Part shown: positions 31,344 to 43,429 of the stretch, in pieces
Numbering within the stretch: the stretch's first letter is position 1
How the letters are laid out: every line of letters begins with the position of its first letter
Assembly: GCA_918807975.1 (NCBI GenBank)
Contig: OU964918.1
Coordinates: forward strand, 310,001-374,000
Length of the DNA stretch: 64,000 bases
Reading direction: 5' to 3'
Origin: Aplidium turbinatum
Taxonomy: Eukaryota > Chordata > Ascidiacea > Aplousobranchia > Polyclinidae
The notes under the pieces: model-generated
The model's input: only the letters and a program-made list of their open reading frames with translations
Told to the model about the DNA's origin: nothing
The model's database searches: none
Position numbers and translations under genes: made by a program

Positions 31344-34300
31344 TAGGGTGGGCGTTTTTGACTTTTTTTCGAAATTCAAAAACGGCTAGTCATAAAAAAT
31401 GGTACATGCATGAAAAAATTCCGTGTGCAAAATTTCATCAGTTTGGGGGTGCATCTTCTGCCCCCGCTGGGGGGTCAAACTTTCAATTTTTGAAAAAAAA
31501 GGAAAATTTCACTTTCCGTTTTAACATAATTATTTTTATAATTTTTCTACTGGCTAGTTATAAATTGTAAGTGGGATGTACCCATAACTTTCCTATGTAA
31601 AGGCATGTTTAAAGCTTAAGGTTTACTGCCCCCGCATCGACGACCAAAATGCTGAATTTTCACGAATTTGAGATGCTATTTTGTCATTGCTCAATAAACA
31701 AACTTGTCGCAAAAGGGCGAGATGGTGCTAACGCTGTACCGGTACGCTCATTTATGTTCTATCCATTAACTTTGCAGGATGATACGAATGAGGTACGAAC
31801 ATCAGTAGCCTACATATTTATGATAAACAGTTACAAAAAAAATGAATAACCTTTTGAAGTCAAATTCTAGAGGTGGGCCTAAATTTCAGTAAAATTTGGA
31901 CCAAATGAAAGAATCTGCAAAGTAAAAATATTTGAAATCGTTTGTTGTAGCCAAAGCGTTCCAATTTTCTGCAATGCACTTGCCCACGGGAAAATCGTGT
32001 CCCTGTTACAGAACAACAGTTCCTTCTTGATCAAAGAACAACTCGCGTAATGGTGATTGATAAACATGATAAATCGGCCACAAAATCTAATTTTAAACGT
32101 TTTCCGAGGAGAGTCGCAAGATCAGAACAATTCCGTTCTTTACGTGAAGTCTTTTCGTGTTCTTTACGTGCTTTGGTTAAAACACCTCTAACTTATTCAA
32201 GGTCAGAAACTTTGTCATCCAATGAAGAACGCTGCGAAGATTTGGATTATCAACCCAGTTTTGCCTCGGAAAACCCCAGAAAAAGCAAGGTTACTTCCAG
32301 TTTGTAGTATTTGCTGAATCATGCGATCGTAGGCTACTGGTATTTCAGATAGCTCTGCAGCACTTATTGCTTCATCATTTCTACAAGATGTGGAGTTTTA
32401 ACGGATAGCGAATCTCAATCAGTCATAGATAAAAGCAAAGTGAGAAGAGCGAGAAAAAAATGAGGTTTACAACTCAAATGGAAAGTAGGCCTATCATGTG
32501 CATAAATTTGCAAAGCATATATTTTGATGGCCGAAAAGAAAGATTAAACCATCAAACAAAATGAAATTGCTGGGCGACTTCGAAAACATTTCGCAGTTGA
32601 AGAACACATTACTTTACTTGAGGAGCCAAGTTATCATTTCATTATTCATTTTACTGCAGCCAACTGATCTAATGTGTCAATAGCTACCGGGATTTTTGAA
32701 TATCTTGGATCCAATAAAATTAGCTACGATAATGTAATGGCAATTGAATGCGATGGAACCGCAATGAACACAGGTAAAAAAGGCGTTGTGATAAAGCTCC
32801 TGGAAGATTATTTCCAAAAGCCACTTCAATGGTTAATATGCCTACTCTATAGTAATGAATTGCCTCTTAGGCATCTTATAAAAATATGGAAATAGTAGCA
32901 GACCTGATAGCTTTACTGGGCCCATTATAAAGCAGCTAGCCACTGTCACACAACTAAATGTTGTAAAATATAAAGCAGTTTCTGCACCAGAGATTGAAAT
33001 TGATGAAAATGACCTCAGCACTGACCAAAAATATCTTCTACACATGCACAGAGCAGTGAAAATTGGAGATATATCAATTCATTTCGCATATAGGAGTCCA
33101 GGTATGATGAACCACTCAAGATGGTTGAACAGTTGAACACAGCCAATAAATTCTACGTTTATATGTTGCATCTAACGCATCAACTGTATTGGTGGAACGT
33201 GTGGACTATATTGTGAATGTTTATATCCCTTTCAATCATGAATTATTTTTTTTCACTTTTTTTATTATTTTTTGTGTAATTCTGGGTAAATTGAGTACAC
33301 TGAACATTATTAACCACATTTTGTATTCCAAAAATTTTTACTTCGGCAGAAATTGCTTGTATCATATATGATACAATATGACTACATGGGTGCAAAATGA
33401 CAAAATTGTGTCTTACAACAAAACACAGGATATGTAAGAAATGATGACATTTTAGCTTATATTTATAGCTTAGAAAGCTTACATTGCATTTACTACCAAA
33501 CTGCAAGACATTATAACATGTTTTTTGATTTTTGCAACCTCCCCTGCAGGCAGCTCTCCCCCAAAATTTTACCAAGCATTGGCTAAAAAGCCTTTGGCTT
33601 ACCCAAAAAAAGAAGCAAATAGCAGAAAATGATCCTAACAAACATGTTACATACACACATTAGATATACAATGAATGGAAGTGATGAAAACAGTTTCTAT
33701 TTTAGCTCAAACATGCATTTTATGCAAAATTTTGATGTGCAACAAGTATCTTTCATTTTATTTTCCACAACCATTGAGTCATTCTGTATCATATTTGATA
33801 CACATGTCAAAAAGTACCAATAATTTATGAGAATCTAGTCTAATACCTGCTAAATAACATGGTACGAAGTCTCTAATGTCCCCCCACTCACTACAAATCG
33901 AAACATTTCAAGCTGTACAGATGGAAATACAGTGCTAAGTTGACATGCACATAGCCTAAGTCAACAACCTTGTACTTTGACCACCAGTAATTCTTGCCAA
34001 GCAGGAAATCACTCGTCACACTTGATTGAATTTCATTCCCACACTCATTCAAGCATGATACCAAGTTAGTTGACAAATAAAAAATAATAAGGGGCTGCAG
34101 AACAAAACTTTGAAAAATGTATCATATATGATACAAGATGAATGAAAGGGATATTTCAGTATGGTTTGCTATTATAAAGGAAAGCAATTTCACTAATGGC
34201 CAAAAACATTTCTTTAAAATTCTACACTCTATGCTCAGAGGCTATCGAATAAACCCCCAATATCCTCAACAGAGTAATATAGAGGAATGCGTTTCATGCC

Positions 34301-34927
34301 CATCCTGAAAACGTTTTGTAAATGTTTGTAAATAACAACTTTGTGTAAACAAAATCATAATAACAATTCACGTGGAACTGTACAGTACATTCCATTTACA
34401 GAACCTGCAGATCAAATTGCTTTTATTCTGCAGTAAATTATAGGTTGCGTTTTATAGCTGCAACAATGGCTGCAGCCGATCAAGTTCGTATCATCCTACA
34501 GAGTTAGTGGACACAACATAAATGAGCGTACATCATTAACACCATCTCGCCCTTTTGCGACAAGTTTGTTTATTGAGCAATGACAAAATAGCATTTCAAA
34601 TAGATGAAAATTCAGCATTTTGGTCGTCGATGCGGGGGCAGTAAACCTTAAGCTTTAAACATGCCTTTACATAGGAAAGTTCTGGGTACATCCCACTTAC
34701 AATTTATAACTAGCCAGTAAAAAAATTATAAAAAAAAATTATGTTAAAACGGAAGATGAAATTTTCCCTTTTTTTTCAAAAAATTGAAAGTTTGGCCCCC
34801 CTGCGGGGGCAGAAGATGCACCCCCAAACTGATGAAATTTTGCACACGTAATTTTTTCATGCATGTGCCACTTTTTATGACTAGCCGTTTTTGAATTTCG
34901 AAAAAAAGTCAAAAACGGCCCACCCTA
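31344..34927 (+). mobile_element. hAT-like element C with ~390-bp inverted ends
   Basis: The ends are TAGGGTGGGCGTTTTTGAC and its inverse. Inverted repeats run from 31344 to about 31735 and from about 34535 to 34927. The target duplication is TTAAGCAC (31336-31343) and TTCAGCAC (34928-34935), one mismatch in eight. The interior encodes a degraded transposase of the element A/D type (about 32300-33180). The 33240-34300 part is AT-rich with three palindromes and no recognised coding. Confidence 0.88.
32300..33180 (+). pseudogene. hAT-like transposase relic of element C
   Basis: Recognisable blocks: QSIYFDGRKE (around 32510), MAIECDGTAMNTGKKG (around 32740-32790), and LQWLICLLYSNELPLRHL (around 32825-32880). 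After that comes a decayed stretch matching the D copy: DLSTDQKYLLEIHRAV (seen as near-match) and HSRW followed by TANK. In NELPLRHL the usual C-x2-H has Tyr in place of His (CLLYSNE). Several stops and frameshifts. Confidence 0.6.
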
Positions 34928-34935
34928 TTCAGCAC

Positions 34936-35701
34936 TCTTCTATCAGTGTTGCCTGAGCTATCTGAGTTTTATCTTCAATTTGCAGAGTTATCAAATATTA
35001 ATTGACTATTTCAAAAGCTATTTAGAGCCCGTTCCACTCTTGTGCGTTGTTATGTATATGTTGTGCTATAACTCATATATCTTAGCAATGGCACAGTCCA
35101 ACTTAAAATTTTTATTATTAAACCTGCAAAATGTCATTATAAACTTTAACAAGATTGACTGTAGCAACGAGACCCACCTAGCAGACCGTCTTCAAGTGTA
35201 GCCCTAGTTTACTATACTCAGTGCAGAAATTTGAATCTTTCAAATCACCACTCTGTTTCGAAAGAATGTGTTAATTTGTGAACTGACGATAAAAGTTTGA
35301 AGATTGAATAGAACAAAGAACAAGCTTAAAAATGTAATTTCAGGTTTGTCAGTATGGTCAAATTAAAACCTTGTGTAGTAAAAGCTAAACACCTTTGGCT
35401 CATTTATTTGACTTCATCATATGTCAAAAGTATCAATTAGCCTACCTAGAAAGTTAACATAGCAAGTACCATTCAACTTATTTATATAAACGCAATGGAA
35501 TATGGAGTGGTTTTTGCAACTTGAACAATTATTGTATTGTTTCATTCTTGAGCACATTTGTTCCTGTTCTGTTTTTTAAACTTTTTCTGAATGTCCACCT
35601 AACTTTAAAGTGATCAGAAACAGGATCTGACGCAAATTGAATGCTGTGCAACAATTGTTTGTTCATAATGTGCATCACTCATCACGTGTAAACTTGTTTA
35701 G
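34936..35701. other. Intron sequence, nothing recognised
   Basis: AT-rich remainder of the 15-kb intron between element C and CCP 5. No exon or repeat end was identified. Confidence 0.4.
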
Positions 35702-35887
35702 TTTGCGACGTTCCTCAACCTCTGCGGTTCAGCACAAGATCTACAGAAGAACTCATCGTTTTTCAAGGAGAAACTGTCACGTACTTGTGTGATGGTGGAT
35801 ATGAAATATCTGACCAGGGTGTAACAGAGCGCACAGTAACATGCGGAGATGGAAGATGGTCTTCCTCTCCTCCACAATGTCGCAGAG
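35702..35887 (+). CDS. Mosaic gene: CCP/sushi module 5
   Basis: Acceptor ACTTGTTTAG, donor GTATTG, phase 1-1. The module reads CDVPQPLRFSTRS, VTYLCDGGYEISDQG, VTCGDGRW and PPQCRR. It has four cysteines and the tryptophan. Module 6 follows after a short intron of about 240 bp, with the same opening C-D-V-P, which suggests a tandem duplication of the 5-6 pair. Confidence 0.93.
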
Positions 35888-36129
35888 GTATTGATATCAC
35901 TCTTACGTTTCTTGTAGCTTCATAATAATTGCACTAGAAAAGTGTAAGAAGATGTATGAGAAAGATGATAGAAACGAATATTAGAAAAAATATGTAAGAA
36001 AGATGCAATCAAAACCTTGATGGGGTCGCAAGGTATAATTTTATTTCAGTAAGTTGGTAAGAGTCATCCATCAGTTTTTATAACTAATGTTTACTCAATG
36101 TAGCATCACATACATTACATACATTTTAG

Positions 36130-36318
36130 TCCCAGGATGCGATGTGCCGCGGTTGCCAGTCTATGTTTCCGTCATGCCACAAGTTGATAGCAGGAGAGTG
36201 GGCGAATCCATTGAATATTCGTGTAGAAATGGCTATGAAATGGTTGGTCAACGCAACCGAGTGAGGGCGATATGTCAAAGGGATGGAAGTTGGACTCGGG
36301 GGGTGCCCATCTGTCGAC
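36130..36318 (+). CDS. Mosaic gene: CCP/sushi module 6
   Basis: Acceptor TACATTTTAG, donor GTAAGT, phase 1-1. The module reads PGCDVPRLPVYVS, IEYSCRNGYEMVGQR, AICQRDGSW and VPICR. Complete consensus. Its upstream intron sequence (36086-36129) recurs near 40258-40295 and 41018-41033, where it is split by a solo LTR and no CCP exon follows. Confidence 0.93.
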
Positions 36319-37269
36319 GTAAGTCGTTCCATGATTCTATCAACAATGAGATGGCAAATTGCAAATTTGAAAGCATACTTTCTGGTTTCTTGAAACTGAT
36401 TACGTAGAACTGTTCGTTTGATGACGCATTGATGTACCAGCGTGTATGTCTCCATTTTGTTTACATTTCCAAATATCCTGGCTTTATGTAAACAATCAGG
36501 CAGGCAACAGCAGCAGAAACATTCACAAACAATTTACTTGCAGTATTCACTGAAATCTATGAAAATCTTTTAAACTTAGCAGTAAAAGCAGTAAATCATC
36601 ATCATTTGTTTTAATTGGGAATGCAGTAAGTGGTGCAGTATCATTATTACTAATATTACTTTTATAAACAGATCGGAGGTATTTGCACTTATATTTTGAA
36701 AATGCCAATAAACTAATTTGTAAACAATGAATTGAGTTTCGCTTTTAGCAACATGATCGTTTGTTTACTTCACAAACGTAGATACAAACGAACTGTTTTA
36801 GCCTGACTCGTCCTAGCACATGACTAGGGAACTGTGTTCCGAATGACAGTGCAAACCACTACTACCACAAAGAAAAGGCTATCTACATTTGTATCATTTA
36901 TAAACATTGCTTTGTAGTTTTGCTTTGGAATCGAGAGCAGACGACTAGGAGACCCAGTTGGAAATTACTTTTAGTTAGAATTATATTATCACGTGACAAA
37001 GTTTGCAGTTCCAACTGTCTCACTTCATCGCTGGAGATTGTTAGTTTCTCCTTAATCTTTGTGACAGTTATTTGTTCATACATTGATCAATTTAATTATT
37101 TTTGTCGATTACATGAACACATCAAATGTAGCGACAAGTATAAATGGAATGAGCAGCACGTCAATTGTCCATTTGAATATTTGACAAACTGTCGGGCTAT
37201 TTTTTGCGTATTCCAGCTCGATAGTGATTATAGTGATGGCTGCTGACGCTTGCGAAACTTATAGTCATA
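36319..37269. other. Intron sequence with one small repeat fragment
   Basis: No exon is seen. A piece near 36790-36870 (CTAGCACATGACTAGGGAAC) matches the GIY-YIG relic flank near 17380-17440 in inverse. Confidence 0.4.
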
Positions 37270-37273
37270 TTAA

Positions 37274-39016
37274 CACTAGAACTACCGAGGTGTCGAAATC
37301 GACACTTTTAGAAATTTAGTGCACTATTTTGGGCGTTAATTGTTATCGCAACGTTTTCAAACTTGCAGTAGCTTCTCAAAAATATTTTTATGTTATCTAC
37401 AATGTGCGGATATACCTCCAACTGCCGAGGTGTCGAAATCGACACCTCATACAAATTTAATAAGATTTGTAAAGTATAAAATATTTTCTGTGCGAAAAAA
37501 CTAATTCAATAGTTTTCACAGTTACTTATAGCGTTTCTCATGGGAATTGTCCAACGCTCGGCTTGATGTGTGTCATCGCTCGGCTTGATTTTAGGTCATC
37601 TTACTGAGTTTACAAATACCTTCCACAAATCTATCAGCGGTTTGCAACAGATAAGTTTATTCATATTCGAGAGCCACTGGAAGGACTTGTTGCTAATTGC
37701 ATCAACAATTACACTCTGGATTGGAGCCTGCCAATCGTGAACAGCTACATTAAACAGTATTTCCAATGTAAAACAGATGCCCTTTTATCGTGTTCATGCC
37801 AAACAAACCAAACAAGTTTGACATGAAATTCTGGGTGTTAGCCGAGGTTCATTCCATATACGTAGGCATTACAGTACCGTACTTATCGTACCTCGGAGAT
37901 ATTGAAAGAGAGCAACGAAATGGAAGACTTTTCACCGAGGATGTAGTGATTAGGATCACCACCAATTTACACAGACAAGGCGGGTACAACGTCACAACAG
38001 ATAACTTCTTTACTAGTGTGAATCTTGCTGGTTTGCTACAGGAAAGAAATATAATCATTGTTGGAACTGTTCGAGCTAACAGTACAGAACTGACAAAGGA
38101 GGTGACTGAGGGTGGAGGAGAAAGATTTTCGCAGTAACTTTCACAATTCAACGAACAGCTGCATACTTGTAAACTATAACTGCAAAAAAAATACAAATGT
38201 CCTTTCCACTATGCATGACAGCCCCAGTATCGATGCAACAGAGAAAAAGAAACCCTCTGTGATCCATTTTTATAGCGAGAACAAAGCAGCAGTTGATGTG
38301 TTTGACCAAATGGCACACCACACATGCAGCAAGCAAAATATGGTCTCTTGCAGTTTGGACAAATATGCCGCTTTGAAAACTCTTGGATTATTTTTAGAAA
38401 ACGTTCAGGCAGCAATGTCAGCCGACGTGGTTTTTTTCTCCAGCTTATTGAGAGCTTGAGAACTGTACATGTGCTGAAACAAAAGCCGACACTGTAGAGA
38501 GAAGAAGAGCAGAGACGACCATCTAGAAAACGCAGAAAATGTGCTGGACATTATTGCTAAAACAATACAGTTACCATTTGCGGCCACTGTCGAAAAGTGG
38601 GAAGTGTGATATTGATGACTGGAAAGTCACAGAGTGCAAAGGCTGCACTGCGTAAAGTGTTTGTTGGTTTGTTTGATTTTTTTTCTCCTGAATAAAAAAA
38701 CTTTGTGCTATTTTTCTAATAAATATGTCTTCGCTCTGTTGAATTTTTAGATCATCGTACAGAGTCAAAATACAGATACAGTCAAGCTTTGAACTGATCA
38801 AAACCTGGTAGTCTACGTCATAATTTTCGTCAAAAACCAAAAAATGAACAGCGCAAATAAGTGACAAAAGTAATAAGTGCTTCAGACAATTTTATCACTG
38901 TAAAATGAAACGAACTCTCACTGTTAATTTTGTGGAAAAATAAAGTTTTTCTGAAAAGTGTCGATTTCGACACCAGCGGCCTTTGGAGGTATACTTTTTT
39001 TTTGTCCGTTCTAGTG
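37274..39016 (+). mobile_element. piggyBac-2 DNA transposon
   Basis: TTAA at 37270-37273 and 39017-39020. The ends are CACTAGAAC and GTTCTAGTG. GTGTCGAAATCGACAC occurs at 37290-37305 and 37430-37445, and its inverse at 38958-38973. The second and third share the outer flank TATACCTCCAA. The element is 1743 bp, with a degraded transposase unrelated in detail to piggyBac-1. Confidence 0.9.
37600..38460 (+). pseudogene. piggyBac-type transposase relic
   Basis: It reads MPNKPNKFDMKFWVLAE, then GYNVTTDNFFTSVNLAGLL (second catalytic Asp in the DNFFTS motif) and, in another frame, ENKAAVDVFDQMAHHTCSK (third Asp). The region of the first Asp and the cysteine-rich C-terminus are lost or unrecognisable. 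It is much shorter than the family's usual ~550-600 residues. Confidence 0.75.
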
Positions 39017-39020
39017 TTAA

Positions 39021-39628
39021 TAAAATGAAAAGATTGAAATAGAAATGCAAAATTCGAGATACTGCAAATTTATTCAAACAGCAAAATTTTATAGACCATT
39101 TGTGCGTTGTAGCCCATTGAGTACGAGAATTATGTTCCATGAAAAATTCGATTTCAATTGTTCCTTTTATTTTTTTAGTACTTAATCAGATGGTTTAAGG
39201 TAAGGTGAACCTTTACAGTATAATATAAGGCAGTGGTGAATCTACTGCAGGTGCTTGATAACCGTATTATAAATCAATAATGTTATTTTAACCAGATGGT
39301 TAGTAACTAAATTGTTGAAGTTTTCAACAACCCTTCTCCAATAAATCGCAGTTGTTGCTCAAGTGACTATATTTTTAAAACGAATTCTTGTTAAACATGA
39401 TATTTAATGCTGTCATAGCGTTTTAAAATGACAACTTCCTTGCGAAATACATGTCCATATATCAGATACTTATTGCTCATATGTTACAACGGGCTAGTTT
39501 GGTCTTCTTGGTAGTTTTAATGCTAATGTTTGTGGGGTTTATAGAAAATGAAACTTTACTGAGATAAAAGTGTCTTTATCTCGAAGTCAAATATTAAACT
39601 TTTCTAATAGTTTATTTTCTACTTCAAG
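39021..39628. other. Intron sequence, nothing recognised
   Basis: AT-rich sequence between piggyBac-2 and CCP 7. No exon is seen. Confidence 0.4.
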
Positions 39629-39820
39629 TCGCTGGTTGTATCGTCTCGGACCCCCCTGAAAACGGCAAAGTGTCCACTGAAGCAAATCAAGTGACGCGTG
39701 GTACACAAATAATCTTCTCCTGTGTTCGGGGATACAAGCTTGTCGGACGTGATGCTGATGAAGTGCGATCCACTTGCTTGGGTAGGAACAGGTGGAGCAC
39801 TGAAGTTCCAAAGTGTGAAG
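39629..39820 (+). CDS. Mosaic gene: CCP/sushi module 7
   Basis: Acceptor CTACTTCAAG, donor GTGGGT, phase 1-1. The module reads AGCIVSDPPENGKVS, IIFSCVRGYKLVGRD, STCLGRNRW and VPKCE. Four cysteines and the tryptophan are present; PPENG is a common CCP opening. Confidence 0.93.
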
Positions 39821-40257
39821 GTGGGTTGCAAGTTGGCCTTCAAGCAATCATGAACATTTGCACGCTCGCAAACCGACCAAGATAATATAAATGGTCGCCA
39901 ATCTGGTGGAGTTAAAAACGTTTATTTTTTAATCAAAAAATCTGCTGTACTAAAATTGCCGCATAAACTTAAAACCAATATTTGAGATTGCTTGGGGATA
40001 GTCCACCGCCACCTGGGTGTCCCATGGCTCCAAAGGTCATCCGCTTAAAATAGTTAAAAGATCCTGGCATCATCACAATCTTGTTATAAGATCCTCTGAC
40101 TTTGGTTACTTAGGTGAGCAGTTGCAAAATAGCCTATATCCATACTCTGCTTCAGAGAGCGTCACTTAGACACACAGGGACGGCCAGATACAATGACTGG
40201 AAGATCATCATTCATTCCCTCTAATGGCAAACACACACATCAACACATTGCTAACAA

Positions 40258-41035
40258 CAGCTAATGTTTTCTCAATGTACCATCACATGCATTACTGTCA
40301 CGATTTTTTTCTATCTCTTACCAGGAAAAAGACTTGGAAAGATTCAATGACGTAGTTTAATGGGTCAAACCGAAAAGCAGTCAATTAAATGTCGAATAAT
40401 TCTACTAGCGAAATGATAATCTGACTTCTTGAAGAACTTTAACGAACGGCTTCTCAAATAACTCTAATTCTGCATCAACTACCAATCCACAACTCATAGC
40501 ACAACTCTCATAATCAACTCATAACAACCACCATAATAATAATCTCAGAATAACAGAATCTCAGAATCATAATCTCAGAATAATCAGAAATACAAACTAC
40601 ACCACTATTTATAGTTGGCTGTTCAGTCCAGTAACTTCGAGAAGGTTACATCATAAAGAACCATCGTTCGGTCACGTAGCATTTAAAAGGTAAACAACAG
40701 AAGTCTCTAGAAGGTCTCGTTCGCAAGAAGATTCTTACATAATAACGATTTCGCAATCGGACATTTACTGATAAACAACCTTATGACGTCATGACAAACG
40801 ACGCTCAGAAATCATGAAAAACAACAGAACCTTCTAGATTTTGCATGCTTACAGATGATTCTAGAAATACGTTACATAATACAAATTTCTCAATCAGAGG
40901 TTACTTCAGGTCATAACCGATAATAACACAACGCACCAGAATTCCATAATGAAAATAGCACATTCGCTGAAGATACAAAGCAAGCCATCGCGAGGCATTT
41001 GCACCTTGATTGTGACAATTACATACATTTAAAAT
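40258..41035. repeat. Partial copy of the CCP 6 upstream intron, split by a solo LTR
   Basis: GCTAATGTTTTCTCAATGTA (40259) and ATTACATACATTT (41018) match 36086-36129 upstream of CCP 6. The match stops at the acceptor, so no extra CCP exon is present. Confidence 0.6.
40296..41017. mobile_element. Solo LTR (Ty3/Gypsy-like ends)
   Basis: It starts TGTCACGA and ends TTGTGACA, with a 6-bp terminal inverted repeat (TGTCAC/GTGACA). The 5-bp duplication ATTAC flanks both sides (40291-40295 and 41018-41022). 722 bp, with no internal coding. It is a fossil left when the internal part was lost by LTR recombination. Age cannot be judged without relatives. The family is a guess from the ends. Confidence 0.7.
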
Positions 41036-41554
41036 AAGTCTTACTAATAAGATTAAAAGTTTTACTTCAGAAATTTCGAAATTACATTTTATCAAAACAT
41101 GCAAAAGTATGTGTGACAAATGACAGCACTGTATTGCAAAAGTGGCACACAAAGCCACTATATTCTGACCACTGCCAACAACTGCAGTCTAAGGTGGATC
41201 GATTTAAGTGGGTGAAAAACGTTTCTCCTCATTTTGCTTAGCTTGGGGTGCCAAAACTTGCCATTGGGTGTATAGAACACTGTGCTAAACGTTTATTTCG
41301 ATCGAACAACTACCATACTCATACAACCGTAACTTTCCAAGAATACTTTAGAAACGACTATTGTGTGTTGTTTACTGCAAATATCTTTGATTGTTCATTT
41401 TACTTTTTAAACTAGGCTATACAGTGTTGCCGTGAGCTAATAGAAAAGATCAGCAACAACAACGCAAACTCAAACACATTAATCAACTTTTAGTTATTTA
41501 TGAACTCTTTCTTGAATTATTTTTTAATTTGGTGAATATTTCTGGTTATTACAG

Positions 41555-41737
41555 AAATAACGTGCACAGTACCGCGTTCATCGCGGTTCGGCAGTGTTTC
41601 CACCCGCCGAATTAGAGTTTCAATTGGAGAAAGTGTAACTTATACTTGTGATCCACAATTTCAAATAGTCGGGAAGTCATCAACCATCTCTTGTCAGGTC
41701 AATGGAAGGTTTTCAAAGCAACGACCAACGTGTAGAG
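41555..41737 (+). CDS. Mosaic gene: CCP/sushi module 8
   Basis: Acceptor GGTTATTACAG, donor GTAATT, phase 1-1. The module reads ITCTVPRSSRFGSVS, VTYTCDPQFQIVGK, ISCQVNGRFSKQ and PTCR. The four cysteines are kept, but the signature tryptophan is phenylalanine (GRFSKQ), as in module 1. It is the last CCP before the TSP1 repeat. Confidence 0.9.
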
Positions 41738-42341
41738 GTAATTCACTGTGACGTCATAAAGTAGGAAAATTGTGATAACAATATACTAGATCAGGTGTCC
41801 CAACTAACGGTCGCAATCCAGTTCCAGGTCGCAAACAGTTGCTACCGGGGAGCAAAAAGTTTTTTTCGAGTCACAAAAAGGTTGCTACAGGGTCTACAGG
41901 GTCCTCATGCCTAATAATTTCTATTGCTTCTCCTTGCGTTACTGTGACGTAGGTAATTGCTCGTTTAAACAATCAAATACCTGTCACGACATTTTACTTG
42001 TGTTCTAGAAGCGTAGCTTCATACAGCAGATTGTTTAGTAGTAAAGACATTTCAGTTGCATGCAATCTTTAGTTTGTAAGCTGTAGTGTATAATTTCCTT
42101 ATTTAAGTTAATACCTAGCCTACATACCTTATTATGTTGATGTTAACCGCTATGTTTATGTTCAGCTATAGCGTGTGTTTTGTTTATTAAACCCTAATTT
42201 GAGGATTTGTGATGAATGACTAATGAGTATGGATTCATAACATGTAGCAGCAGTACCCATAGGATTATAAATCTATTTTTTACTGCAATTTCTCTACTTT
42301 TTTTATAAAGTTTTCAAGAAAAGTTACTTTGTTTTTTCTAG
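41738..42341. other. Intron sequence, nothing recognised
   Basis: Intron between CCP 8 and TSP1-1. No exon or repeat terminus is seen. Confidence 0.4.
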
Positions 42342-42509
42342 GTATTTGGAGAAACTGGGGGGCTTGGAGTGGTTGTACGAAAAGATGCGGTGGTGGACAA
42401 AGCCATAGAACTCGCACGTGCCCAGGGCCTCAGAGTGGTGATGGGGCTTGTGCACCTGGGTCAAGAGTGGAAACCAGACAATGCAACACTGCCCCTTGTC
42501 AAAGAAGAA
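42342..42509 (+). CDS. Mosaic gene: thrombospondin type-1 repeat 1
   Basis: Acceptor TTTTTTCTAG, donor GTAAAT, phase 1-1. It reads WRNWGAWSGCTKRCGGGQ, RTRTCPGPQSGDGAC and ETRQCNTAPCQR. The WxxWxxW ladder, the C-x3-C pair, the RxRxC layer and the C-terminal CNxxPC are all present, so the module should fold as a full TSP1 repeat. WSGC in place of WSxCS/T may still allow C-mannosylation of tryptophans; the O-fucose site motif (CSxTCG) is altered to CTKRCG. It is followed by a 10-kb intron. Confidence 0.95.
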
Positions 42510-43342
42510 GTAAATATATGAACTCTAAACTGCAGTGTTATGATTTAAAGTTTTAATCACTATCCAACAAATTTGTAGAGCTAAAAATATTCAAGCTCAG
42601 TTTTTTTTTGCCGTTTGTCAATTTTGGTAGGCTATTTCGGAATATGAATTCTGTTTTCACCAATCAAGTCAGCGTTTTTACATGCAGATTCTTTATATTT
42701 TTAGCTTCAATGCAACAATTTTCATAGTTACTTTGTCAAACGTAAAGGTTTTGTGCCTGAATTAGCAAGAAACCTTCCCATCACCCACACAGTTACATAA
42801 GCTCAAGCAACAGCGTTTATTGTTTAGAAAGGTGAATACACAGTAGGGTGGCTCGTTTTTGAACTTTTTTTTTTAATTCTCTCGGTGTATTGGGGAAATG
42901 GTGCCAATGAGTGAGAAAACGCTCATGACAAAATTTGAGATTCGTAAAAAATTGTCTTCAGCCTCTTCATGGGGCTCAAAAATCGAAAAATGGGGTCAAA
43001 AACGCAATTTTTCCAAAAAATTAAAAAAAAGTTTTGTAAAAATAATTTTAGTTGGGGTAGATACAATATTGTTTAGATATACCTAATTAACCTAAGAAAA
43101 AAAATTTGAGCCATTTGAACTATTCCTTCAGCTTCCTCATATCACAGCTTCTGAAAATTTCTGTTTTTCTGAAAATTTCGAAAAATTATCCATTCAGAGC
43201 AGACACTCCTTCGTATCAAGACAAACTACAAAATATTCAAAATCGAGGAAATGAGCAGATTCTGCTTCTAAAAAAGTTCTGCTTCTAAAAAAGTGCGCTG
43301 TAAGGAGCAGGACTTCTTGATTGACCAGCGCACGAATAGAAG

Positions 43343-43380
43343 AATGATTATAATCATTGATTATAATAATCAATGATTAT
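43343..43380. repeat. AT-rich composite palindrome in the left arm
   Basis: AATGATTATAATCATT, then ATAATCATTGATTAT facing ATAATCAATGATTAT. It is absent at the same place in the right arm, where only AATGATTATTTTTGG is found, so it arose after the arms separated. Confidence 0.7.
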
Positions 43381-43429
43381 AAATACTTATTTTTGTTATT
43401 GAGTATTGACCACCGTGAAACGATCAGAG

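Noticed and set aside
31649-31849. Small frame in element C left end
   Set aside because: Lies within the long terminal inverted repeat and recurs in inverse at the other end; no coding signal.
40258-41554. Extra CCP exon between modules 7 and 8
   Set aside because: Intron sequence from upstream of CCP 6 is duplicated here, but no four-cysteine module follows on either strand.
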